From assembly GCA_017963715.1 (NCBI GenBank), contig JAGCTK010000030.1, positions 1 to 5,998 of the forward strand: a stretch of 5,998 bases of DNA, read 5' to 3'. Both the position numbers and the translations under genes were made by a program. Below the pieces are notes generated by a model. The model did not search any database and had not been told where the DNA came from. It saw only the letters and a list, made by a program, of their open reading frames with translations. Shown in pieces: positions 1-5,505 of the stretch (position 1 is its first letter; every line of letters starts with the position of its first letter). Source of the stretch: Alphaproteobacteria bacterium (GTDB taxonomy: Bacteria > Pseudomonadota > Alphaproteobacteria > RF32 > CAG-239).

Positions 1-719
1 ACGACAAACGGTTGTTTCCTTTCATTTTCCGGCAATACTTGATAGTCAAACCAAGTCCAGAAAAAGTTTTCTCCGTTTTCAATTGAATATCCGTCTTGGT
101 TATGGTCTGCCACATCGTAAGTATCGGCAAAAATCAGAACATCATCAGCGATTGTCTGCGTTCCCATTGTATCATATCCGATAATAACACGCCAATGTCC
201 ACCCATAAAAACATTTTCTACCATAATCGGATGCCCCGATTTTAATTCTTCCTGCACAAAATCAGCAAATTCCTCGTAATCGTCAAATGATTTTCCCTCA
301 AGGTTTGTTTTAACATTCCAGCCAAGACTGTTAAAGTAATTTGCTATCCCCTTCACAGTGGTTCCGGTTTCAAAACTTGATCCCATTTTTTCTATCAATT
401 CTTTTTCGATGACATTATTCTTGCCATAATACCATAACATGGTCAATGCGGCTGCAGGTCCGCAAGAATATTCTGTTGTTTGCTGATATGTCGGATAATG
501 GCTCAAAATTGTCAAATGATCGTTAGAGATGAGTTCAAAAACATCCGGCATATTAAAATAGGGTGAGGCTTTGTGCGTTATTTCTTTGGGTGCGGTAGAA
601 GCACCTTCGGATTTTGTATCCAGTCCATTCGGATAAGGAATTACCCGCACATCATTAGCAAAAACAAGACCGGAGACCGGTAATAATCCTATTAAAGTCG
701 CCATTAAAAATTTTTTCAT
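1..719 (-). CDS. Secreted C39-like papain-fold cysteine peptidase (3' end outside window)
   Basis: The frame is open from the ATG at 719 to the window edge (239 codons, no stop), so the C-terminus is missing. Residues 1-21 form a Sec signal peptide (MKKFLMATLIGLLPVSGLVF, then A/ND as likely cleavage site). The mature part has the C39-like pattern: Gln79/Gln80, then YSCGPAA with nucleophile Cys86, a helix ending in WYYGK, the GGHWRVIIGYD block with His175, and FADTYD with Asp199 as probable third catalytic residue. Family members cleave peptides, often at Gly-Gly sites; this one has no ABC-transporter domain in view, so it is probably a stand-alone periplasmic or secreted enzyme with unknown substrate. 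A purine-rich AGAAAG lies about 10 bases before the ATG. GC is lower (about 38% in a sampled part) than in the neighbouring patatin gene. Family is confident; proteolytic activity is inferred. Confidence 0.82.
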   Translation of the reverse strand, partial: MKKFLMATLIGLLPVSGLVFANDVRVIPYPNGLDTKSEGASTAPKEITHKASPYFNMPDVFELISNDHLTILSHYPTYQQTTEYSCGPAAALTMLWYYGKNNVIEKELIEKMGSSFETGTTVKGIANYFNSLGWNVKTNLEGKSFDDYEEFADFVQEELKSGHPIMVENVFMGGHWRVIIGYDTMGTQTIADDVLIFADTYDVADHNQDGYSIENGENFFWTWFDYQVLPENERKQPFV

Positions 720-815
720 TGTAAATATTCTTTCTTTTATGCTTGCTAACTTCTAATGCTTTATTCATTTTAGTGTATTTGTTTTCGTCCTTTGCTTTCG
801 TAAATACCTTTGTCA

Positions 816-844
816 ATCATAAAAGAATAAACATCTTGAATCAA
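816..844 (-). promoter_or_regulatory. Candidate sigma70 promoter of the C39-like peptidase gene
   Basis: On the minus strand TTGATT (839-844) is followed after 17 bases by TATGAT (816-821), a 4/6 and 5/6 match to consensus. Transcription would start near 809, giving a leader of about 90 bases before the ATG at 719. It lies just after the patatin stop, which suggests the peptidase is transcribed on its own. I see no clear intrinsic terminator for the patatin gene in 720-875, and no small gene there. Confidence 0.45.
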
Positions 845-875
845 CTGCCGATTTAGATTTATTCAAAGCAACGGT

Positions 876-1772
876 TTATTCATTTGAAAGGGATAAAAAG
901 CGTTTTAAGGCGGGAAGGTTGCGTTCGGCTTCAAGTCGGCCTGTTTGATAAACTCTTTCCAACTCATCGGGGTTGTGTTCCGTTCGGCTGATGCCGAGTG
1001 CTTTAGGCGGGCGGATAACAAACGAGATTCCCTTTTGCTCCCTTTGTTTTATTTCTTCCATTTGCCTGTTATACATTTGATGGCGCGAAAGCATCGCCTC
1101 TCTGACAGCAGGGAATTTCCGAAGCAAAAATCTTATGACAGGGGATAATTTGCTTTTGTGTTTTTGATATCCGTCGGGCTGTGTCAAAACAATCACGTTT
1201 CGATTGTAACCTTTTTGTTCCATAAATCGATACGGCACGGAATCGCTGATGGCACCGTCAAGAAGCAAGAGATTGTCAATGGGCACAGGCCTTGATACCA
1301 AAGGCATCGACGCCGAGGCTTGCATCCATTTGATGTCGGTCGGTCCGCCGTCTGTGCATTGATGATACATACACTTTCCTGTGTTAACATCCGTTGCACC
1401 CAAAAAAAACTCTATCGGATTGTTCTGAAATGTTTGCCTGTCAAATGGGTCAAGAAATTCGGGAATCGGTCGATAGCAAAAATCGGTATTGTATAAATCG
1501 CCGGTTTTAATCAGCGAACGGATGCTGCAATAACGCGGATCTTTGCAATATTTTTTGTTGTAGCGAATCGCTCTGCCGATTTGTTTTGACTTGAAGTTGC
1601 AACCAAATACGGCGCCTGCCGAAACGCCTGCGATGCCGTCAAACTGAACGTTGTTTTCGAGCAAAACATCAATCACGCCGGCGGTAAACATGCCGCGCAT
1701 TGCGCCACCCTCAAGGATAAGTCCCTTTTTGAAGGTGCCGGGGGTTGAGTTGTTATTGACTGTGGTGTCCAT
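876..1772 (-). CDS. Patatin-like phospholipase, YjjU/RssA-type
   Basis: A 298-residue protein of the patatin fold, a Ser-Asp dyad lipid acyl hydrolase. Near the N-terminus are the oxyanion-hole loop EGGAMRG (residues 21-27), the nucleophile elbow GVSAG with Ser51, and the dyad motif DGA with Asp172; QASASMP (151-157) just before it is also typical. The C-terminal third (from about 200) is basic and helical, as in the E. coli YjjU group. No signal peptide or membrane segment is visible, so it is probably cytoplasmic, acting on membrane lipids. I chose the ATG at 1772 over a TTG one codon upstream; GACGGAA, 8 bases away, is a modest ribosome-binding site. GC is about 50% in a sampled part. Lipase activity follows from the family; the physiological substrate cannot be read from the sequence. 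Confidence 0.9.
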   Translation of the reverse strand: MDTTVNNNSTPGTFKKGLILEGGAMRGMFTAGVIDVLLENNVQFDGIAGVSAGAVFGCNFKSKQIGRAIRYNKKYCKDPRYCSIRSLIKTGDLYNTDFCYRPIPEFLDPFDRQTFQNNPIEFFLGATDVNTGKCMYHQCTDGGPTDIKWMQASASMPLVSRPVPIDNLLLLDGAISDSVPYRFMEQKGYNRNVIVLTQPDGYQKHKSKLSPVIRFLLRKFPAVREAMLSRHQMYNRQMEEIKQREQKGISFVIRPPKALGISRTEHNPDELERVYQTGRLEAERNLPALKRFLSLSNE

Positions 1773-1802
1773 CAAAAAAATTCCGTCATTTTAGATGATG
1801 CG

Positions 1803-1831
1803 AATATAATCGGAATTATAACGGAGTTCAA
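1803..1831 (-). promoter_or_regulatory. Candidate sigma70 promoter of the patatin gene
   Basis: TTGAAC (1826-1831) and TATATT (1803-1808), 17 bases apart on the minus strand, would start transcription near 1796, about 25 bases before the ATG. A perfect TATAAT (1815-1820) lies inside the spacer, but no good -35 box is at the right distance from it. Which -10 is used is uncertain. Confidence 0.5.
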
Positions 1832-1880
1832 TATTTTTTTGCATCAAAGAAATCTGATACACACTTATTTTGTACACTTG

Positions 1881-2246
1881 TTAATCCGCGTTGGAACGTA
1901 ATGAGGCATGATATTTGTTCATATATTGAGCCATGGCGGCATCAACGGTGGTTTCCTTTGTGATGGAAACGGTGATATCATTGACAAGCACATTCATTTT
2001 GACATCGTCCACGTGGCGTGCCAATACGGCTGCCGCATATCCTTGCATGCGCACTTTGTCGCCGTCGATTTTGACATCATCCAAATCGAGCATGTGGAGA
2101 TGGTAGGCGTTGACCTCTTTTTGTTGTTTATACTGCGTGTCAAAATATTGGACGGGCTTGCCGCCGTGAATAAGACTGATCGCTTCTGCCATTGTGCGCG
2201 TGATCGAGGGGCGCGCACAGGGCGTATAATTGATTTCTAATTTCAT
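1881..2246 (-). CDS. Uncharacterised 121-residue protein
   Basis: I do not recognise this family. The protein starts MKLEINYTPCARPS and is soluble, with no signal peptide or membrane helix. Residues 1-40 look like a strand plus a helix (TMAEAISLIHGG); 50-105 alternate acidic and hydrophobic residues in a beta-like pattern (LDLDDVKIDGDKV, then VDDVKMNVLVNDITVSI); the end is a short helix (AAMAQYMNKYHASL). The start is set by the promoter: the -10 box (2280-2285) lies inside the longer frame that begins at a TTG at 2300, so only the ATG at 2246 can be used from that transcript; it has TAAGGT 8 bases upstream. It stands between the ferredoxin and patatin genes with its own promoter, so context gives no clear function. 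It appears real because promoter, ribosome-binding site and frame agree. Confidence 0.75.
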   Translation of the reverse strand: MKLEINYTPCARPSITRTMAEAISLIHGGKPVQYFDTQYKQQKEVNAYHLHMLDLDDVKIDGDKVRMQGYAAAVLARHVDDVKMNVLVNDITVSITKETTVDAAMAQYMNKYHASLRSNAD

Positions 2247-2253
2247 CTTATAG

Positions 2254-2259
2254 ACCTTA
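2254..2259 (-). promoter_or_regulatory. Ribosome-binding site fixing the start of the 121-aa gene
   Basis: TAAGGT on the minus strand ends 7 bases before the ATG at 2246 and lies inside the short leader predicted by the consensus promoter upstream. It excludes the TTG at 2300 as the working start. Confidence 0.6.
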
Positions 2260-2279
2260 AAAAATAAATTTGCTTGCGG

Positions 2280-2308
2280 ATTATACACGAAAAGTATCAA
2301 TCTGTCAA
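2280..2308 (-). promoter_or_regulatory. Perfect consensus sigma70 promoter of the 121-aa gene
   Basis: TTGACA (2303-2308), exactly 17 bases, then TATAAT (2280-2285), all on the minus strand. Both hexamers match consensus at 12 of 12 positions. Predicted start is near 2273, giving a leader of about 27 bases. It lies in the 84-base gap after the ferredoxin gene stop (2331), so the 121-aa gene is uncoupled from the redox operon. Confidence 0.85.
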
Positions 2309-2330
2309 ACGGTTTTTAACGCGTGGCCGG

Positions 2331-3023
2331 TCAGGGTTGCTTTTTGTGCGGTTTTTGAAAAGGTGATGACATCAAGCGAAATTTGAGGCAATTTTTAGGG
2401 CAGGCTGATACGCATTTGAAACAGTTGATGCAATTCGGGTGACGGACAAAGGGGGTGTGTTCTACCCTGACATTCATCGGGCAGGCTTTGTCACAAAGGT
2501 GGCAGTGAATGCAGGTTTGATTGTTGCGCTTAATGCTAAACGGGCGGATGATGCTCATCAAACCGTCTAAAGCCCCTTTCATGCAAAAATAATTGCAAAA
2601 CGGTCTGTCTAAAAATAATGATATGAGTAAAAATACTGCCAACGTCAAAGCACTTGTCCATGTCAGCATGCCGTAAAACAAATTATCGTTGAAATAAAAA
2701 CGGGCGTTTAAAAAAGCATAATGAATGCCGGTAAAAAGAATGAGTGCCGCCCAGATATAACGGGAAAATTGCAAAAATTTTTGAAACCGATAGGGAATTT
2801 GGTAACGCGGCAATCTTAATTTGCGCGCAAGCCACGAAAGCCAATCTTGCGCGGCGCCCAACGGACATACCCAGCCGCAAAAAAAGACGCCGACGACAAG
2901 CGTTGACAAAAAAATGTACTTGGCAACCATTTCGGGATGAGGGAAAAACGGGACAACAAGACCTGCTATGAAGCAGGCCTGAATAATGAATCGAATCGGT
3001 TGTACCCATTTTGAAAAAGTCAT
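2331..3023 (-). CDS. Membrane-bound NapH-like 2x[4Fe-4S] ferredoxin
   Basis: A 230-residue integral membrane electron carrier. Four hydrophobic helices are visible (about 12-28, 34-52, 87-106, 118-138). CGWVCP (Cys49, Cys53) after helix 2 is the NapH/NosR/CcoG-type CxxxCP motif; after helix 4 comes a partner CNYFC (Cys143, Cys147), followed by Met instead of Pro. The C-terminal tail carries two classic clusters: Cys171/174/177/181 and Cys198/201/204/208, each ending in CP. In NapH this tail is cytoplasmic, so the same is expected here. The ATG at 3023 overlaps the flavodoxin TGA as ATGA, so translation is probably coupled; an ATG 11 codons upstream (3056) would lie inside the flavodoxin gene and is less likely. 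No dedicated oxidoreductase is beside it, so the likely partner is the exported flavodoxin. It is probably not NapH itself because no nap gene is present. Confidence 0.88.
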   Translation of the reverse strand: MTFSKWVQPIRFIIQACFIAGLVVPFFPHPEMVAKYIFLSTLVVGVFFCGWVCPLGAAQDWLSWLARKLRLPRYQIPYRFQKFLQFSRYIWAALILFTGIHYAFLNARFYFNDNLFYGMLTWTSALTLAVFLLISLFLDRPFCNYFCMKGALDGLMSIIRPFSIKRNNQTCIHCHLCDKACPMNVRVEHTPFVRHPNCINCFKCVSACPKNCLKFRLMSSPFQKPHKKQP

Positions 3024-3562
3024 TTTTGAACTTCTTCTAACATTTTTTGAGTCCATGATTCTAAACCGGGGGTCAGATTATTGTATCCCGACCAACCGTC
3101 TGTTCTGACTTTACAATCTTTGCAAAGTTCTTTGGTGTCGGTAAAAGATTTGTCAGGGCCGCCGCTGCCGTGGGTGACAAACGGAATAACAGTCTTGCCT
3201 TTTAAGGCACCGGATGCCAAAAATGTGCGGACGGGAGTGGCAATTGTGCCCCACCAAACAGGTGAGCCGACAAAGATGATGTCATATTCGTCAAGATTAG
3301 CAGGTAAATCTTTAATCAAAGGTAATGTGCCTTCACTTAATTCTTTTTTTGCAAGTGCGATTTGCTCTTTGTAATCTGACGGATAGGGGGTGATGAGTTC
3401 AATCTGATAGAGATCTGCGCCGGCCTTTTGAGCAATAATTTCGGCCGCATGCTGTGTGTTGCCGGTTAAAGTAAAATAAGCCACCAAAGTTTTGGCCTGC
3501 ACGGTTGTTGCGGCAAGTGTCGTGCCAACAAGTGCTGAGATGAAAAATTTTTTTGCGCTCAT
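3020..3562 (-). CDS. Exported flavodoxin (Flavodoxin_4-like)
   Basis: A 180-residue FMN-binding electron carrier with an N-terminal Sec signal peptide: MSAKK, a hydrophobic core (residues 6-20), then VQA/KT as probable cleavage site at 23. The mature protein begins directly with the flavodoxin first strand, LVAYF, and phosphate loop TLTGNTQ (31-37). DIIFVGSPVWWGTIATP (94-110) is the second FMN-contacting loop with Trp103/Trp104, and FVTHGSGGPDKS (128-139) the third. A CKDC pair (Cys147, Cys150) follows; in the periplasm it could form a disulfide. The start is fixed by AAAGGA 8 bases before the ATG at 3562; the longer frame from a TTG at 3616 begins inside the likely promoter. It is first gene of a two-gene operon with the membrane ferredoxin. 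Electron partners are inferred from this context. Most flavodoxins are cytoplasmic, so export is the notable point. Confidence 0.88.
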   Translation of the reverse strand: MSAKKFFISALVGTTLAATTVQAKTLVAYFTLTGNTQHAAEIIAQKAGADLYQIELITPYPSDYKEQIALAKKELSEGTLPLIKDLPANLDEYDIIFVGSPVWWGTIATPVRTFLASGALKGKTVIPFVTHGSGGPDKSFTDTKELCKDCKVRTDGWSGYNNLTPGLESWTQKMLEEVQK

Positions 3563-3570
3563 AATGTTGT

Positions 3571-3576
3571 TCCTTT
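3571..3576 (-). promoter_or_regulatory. Ribosome-binding site fixing the flavodoxin start
   Basis: AAAGGA on the minus strand, 8 bases from the ATG at 3562, supports that start. The start makes the signal peptide begin cleanly at MSAKK. Confidence 0.65.
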
Positions 3577-3586
3577 CAACGGTTAA

Positions 3587-3616
3587 ATGATATTGAATGT
3601 AAGTATATTTTATCAA
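3587..3616 (-). promoter_or_regulatory. Candidate promoter of the flavodoxin-ferredoxin operon
   Basis: TTGATA (3611-3616) and TATCAT (3587-3592) on the minus strand, 18 bases apart (5/6 matches each). Start would be near 3580 with a leader of about 18 bases containing the AAAGGA site. A second -10-like TATACT (3602-3607) lacks a good -35 box. Confidence 0.45.
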
Positions 3617-3667
3617 CTCGGATAGTCATAAAGGCAAGCAATTTTTTGTGTTATGCAGAATATTTTT

Positions 3668-3696
3668 TTGTCTTGACCTTAGGGGATAATTATGAT
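3668..3696 (+). promoter_or_regulatory. Candidate promoter of the symporter gene
   Basis: TTGTCT (3668-3673), 17 bases, then TATGAT (3691-3696), matching consensus at 4/6 and 5/6. Start would be near 3703, about 45 bases before the ATG. It is divergent from the flavodoxin promoter, with about 50 bases between the two -35 boxes, room for a shared regulator, but I see no clear operator. Confidence 0.4.
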
Positions 3697-3747
3697 TAAA
3701 GTTTTTTATATTCAAAAGAGCAGACAGATAAAGAAAGAACGAAATTT

Positions 3748-5133
3748 ATGAAAAAAGAAAAATTTTCATCCGTGTGGGGCTTTATTTTGACGGCCGCCGG
3801 TTCGGCCATCGGACTCGGTAATATTTGGCGTTTTCCGTATTTGTGCGGACAATACGGCGGATTGAGTTTTATCTTGATTTATCTCTTGATTCTGTTTGTG
3901 ATATGCAATCCCTTGATGGTGGCCGAAATTGCGATCGGGCGCACAGCCAAAAGCAACTGTGTTGATGCCTATGAGGTGATTGGAAAACAGGTTGGCTTAA
4001 AACATTTGAAAATATGGTCGTTTTTCGGCGGCTGGTTTGCCGTTTTAGGCGTGGTGCTTTGCCTGTCATTTTATTTTTTGGTGGCAAGTTGGGTTTTGTA
4101 TTATTTCTTTGAGGCTGTTACCGGCCATTTGATGCAGATTTCGCACGAGAATTTGAACCCCGTTTTTGAACGGTTGACACAGAATTTTTCAATGCAAATC
4201 AGTTGCGGCTATATCTTTTTGCTGACAACGACATTGATTGTGGTGGCCGGTGTTAAAAAAGGCATTGAACGCGCCGGACTTTACTTGATGCCGCTGCTTT
4301 TTGTGATTTTTATTTTGCTTTGTCTGCGTTCGGTGACGCTCGACGGGGCAAGTGAGGGCGTTAAATTTTTGATGACGATTGACTTGAAATATTGGGGTTT
4401 TACGTCTGAGGGTTTCCAAATCAGGCCACTTCTTGAAACATTTACGGCAGCGCTCGGGCAAGCCTTTATATCGCTGTCACTCGGATTTGGTATATTGTTG
4501 GTGTACGGGTCGTATTTTTCGGCCAAAGACAATTTGTTTTCGGCCGTACGGCATATCGAATTTTTTGATACATTGGCCGCTATTTTGAGCGCGGTGATTA
4601 TTATTCCGGCCATTTTTTCGGCGGGACTGTCCGCATCTTCGGGGCCGGGTTTGACCTTTATCAGTCTGCCGCACGTTTTTCAAAATTTGAGCGGCGGGTA
4701 TTTTTGGGCGCTCTCATTTTATCTGTTGCTTATTTTGGCAACCGTGACATCGACGATTTCGATTTTTGAAGTGCTCGTCAATTTGCTGATGGATAAACTC
4801 AAACTTTCAAGATTTAAGGCTGCCGTTTGTGTGATGCTGACGGCCGGTTTGGCCTTTACATTGGTGGCGGCCTCATTTTCGGGTGTGGCGGATATCAAAC
4901 TTTTCGGCAAAGACCTGGTTACGTTTGCCGATTGGCTGGTGACAACCTATACGGCAACGATTGTGTCACTTGCGATGGCGCTGTTTGTGGGCTATACGGC
5001 CATGAAAGCAATTATTCATAACATCTGTCGGAGCGCGCATGTGTCGGACGGTTTTATGCGCTATTTTTTGGTGACATTGCGCTATATTGCACCCCTCGGA
5101 CTCAGCATTTTGCTGATTAATGCATTTTTGTAA
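3748..5133 (+). CDS. Sodium:neurotransmitter symporter family (NSS/SNF, LeuT fold) transporter
   Basis: A 461-residue inner-membrane protein that should import an amino acid or related solute with Na+. Helix 1 carries the signature AAGSAIGLGNIWRFPY (16-31), the unwound substrate and Na+ site of LeuT; helix 2 begins GGLSF. Helix 6 has GQAFISLSLGFGILLVYGSY (237-256) and helix 8 ATVTSTISIFE (331-341), whose Thr/Ser residues match the Na2 site region. Helix 7 shows FFDTLAAIL, usual for bacterial members though LeuT differs. I count 11 hydrophobic helices, the last at 438-460; many bacterial members have 11 rather than 12, so this is not a truncation. The ATG has a weak AGAAAG about 10 bases upstream. 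It is monocistronic as far as can be seen, with no clear hairpin terminator directly after the stop, so some transcripts may run into the RNA region downstream. The substrate cannot be assigned. Confidence 0.95.
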   Translation: MKKEKFSSVWGFILTAAGSAIGLGNIWRFPYLCGQYGGLSFILIYLLILFVICNPLMVAEIAIGRTAKSNCVDAYEVIGKQVGLKHLKIWSFFGGWFAVLGVVLCLSFYFLVASWVLYYFFEAVTGHLMQISHENLNPVFERLTQNFSMQISCGYIFLLTTTLIVVAGVKKGIERAGLYLMPLLFVIFILLCLRSVTLDGASEGVKFLMTIDLKYWGFTSEGFQIRPLLETFTAALGQAFISLSLGFGILLVYGSYFSAKDNLFSAVRHIEFFDTLAAILSAVIIIPAIFSAGLSASSGPGLTFISLPHVFQNLSGGYFWALSFYLLLILATVTSTISIFEVLVNLLMDKLKLSRFKAAVCVMLTAGLAFTLVAASFSGVADIKLFGKDLVTFADWLVTTYTATIVSLAMALFVGYTAMKAIIHNICRSAHVSDGFMRYFLVTLRYIAPLGLSILLINAFL

Positions 5134-5293
5134 GCAATAGAGCAAAAGATCGTCAATCGGAAAACACCTAAATATCATTTTTTAACTTGAAAATCATCTC
5201 AAAGTGTATCATAATTGATCTCAAATATGAGAGAGCACTCTCATGTTGAGTGTCTAAAGAGACGCGAAGCTTTGAAATAGCTTAAGCAATAGA
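5131..5293 (+). repeat. 11-bp direct repeat TAAGCAATAGA (5131-5141 and 5283-5293)
   Basis: The first copy includes the TAA stop of the symporter; the second forms most of the 5' strand of the helix closing the structured RNA domain. Both copies are complementary to TCTATTGC at 5421-5428, so a transcript reading through from the symporter gene could pair with either. It could be a small duplication scar or chance; two exact 11-mers this close are not expected often. Confidence 0.6.
5187..5215 (+). promoter_or_regulatory. Promoter of the structured RNA / DUF1796 leader
   Basis: TTGAAA (5187-5192), 17 bases, then CATAAT (5210-5215), each 5/6 to consensus. Predicted start is near 5222, just before the first hairpin (5224-5247). 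This is the best promoter I can find for the RNA and for the DUF1796 gene; none is evident between the terminator and that gene. Confidence 0.55.
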
Positions 5294-5474
5294 CGGCGAA
5301 AGGATAACGCTGTAAAACGGCGCCTTTTATTTTGAAAAGGCGGCTGATTATCCCCGATTTGGTCGGGGTGCTGGCGGTGTATGTTCAGGGTTTATTCCTA
5401 AAGACCATCAGAGTCATTTGTCTATTGCATGATTATTTCACTCTCCGACCGTTTCTTTAGAGACGGTTATTTTT
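5222..5474 (+). ncRNA. Structured RNA, free-standing or attenuating leader; class not recognised
   Basis: Hand folding shows hairpin 1 (5224-5233 with 5238-5247, loop AGCA, one G-U pair), hairpin 2 (5250-5255 with 5260-5265, one G-U) and hairpin 3 (5267-5271 with 5279-5283). Then a perfect 9-bp helix, GCAATAGAC (5286-5294) with GTCTATTGC (5420-5428), closes a 125-base branched domain. Inside are GGATAA/TTATCC (5302-5307, 5348-5353), CGCCTTTT/AAAAGGCG (5321-5328, 5335-5342) and CCCCGA/TCGGGG (5352-5357, 5363-5368; its first two bases compete with the TTATCC pairing). An intrinsic terminator ends it. Segment 5253-5264 can also pair with 5450-5461 over 12 bp (one G-U), excluding both hairpin 2 and the terminator. 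This covers most of the 372 bases between symporter and DUF1796 gene; I found no convincing protein gene there. I recognise no tmRNA, 6S, SRP, RNase P or known riboswitch signature. Function is inference. Confidence 0.55.
5447..5474 (+). terminator. Intrinsic terminator ahead of the DUF1796 gene
   Basis: ACCGTTTC (5448-5455) pairs with GAGACGGT (5460-5467), including one G-U pair, around the loop TTTA; G5447-T5468 can add one more wobble pair. A run ATTTTT (5469-5474) follows. It lies only 31 bases before the ATG at 5506, so it ends a small RNA, ends symporter read-through, or controls entry into the next gene. Confidence 0.82.
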
Positions 5475-5493
5475 CGTTGTGTTAACGTGGATT

Positions 5494-5499
5494 GGAGAG
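5494..5499 (+). promoter_or_regulatory. Strong ribosome-binding site of the DUF1796 gene
   Basis: GGAGAG, 6 bases before the ATG at 5506. It decides that start over an in-frame GTG at 5479, which lies right behind the terminator. Confidence 0.75.
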
Positions 5500-5505
5500 A
5501 TAATC

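Noticed and set aside
811..816. A perfect TTGACA on the minus strand upstream of the C39-like gene
   Set aside because: No -10-like hexamer lies 16-18 bases further on (AAAGGA there). The overlapping TTGATT-N17-TATGAT pair is a better promoter.
3024..3056. Longer start of the membrane ferredoxin at the ATG at 3056
   Set aside because: It would add 11 polar residues read from inside the flavodoxin gene; the ATGA overlap at 3020-3023 with GAAGAAG upstream is the usual coupled arrangement.
4189..4683. Several long minus-strand frames across the symporter gene
   Set aside because: They are antisense shadows of a strongly conserved transporter, without start signals or recognisable domains.
5227..5280. 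A 17-residue leader-peptide frame (MREHSHVECLKRREALK) over hairpin 1, the antiterminator segment and hairpin 3
   Set aside because: No ribosome-binding site precedes it and it would need an almost leaderless start. It has no strong run of one amino acid as in classic attenuator peptides. It is worth remembering if the leader model is confirmed.
5308..5460. Open frame through the structured region, with a GTG at 5368 giving about 30 residues
   Set aside because: No convincing start signal, it ends inside the terminator hairpin, and the base pairing explains the region better.
5222..5474. Known RNA classes: tmRNA, 6S, SRP RNA, RNase P, and FMN, cobalamin, TPP, lysine or T-box leaders
   Set aside because: I looked for their conserved cores by eye and found none. 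GGGGTGCTGGCGGT only loosely recalls part of the FMN riboswitch and the rest of that core is absent.
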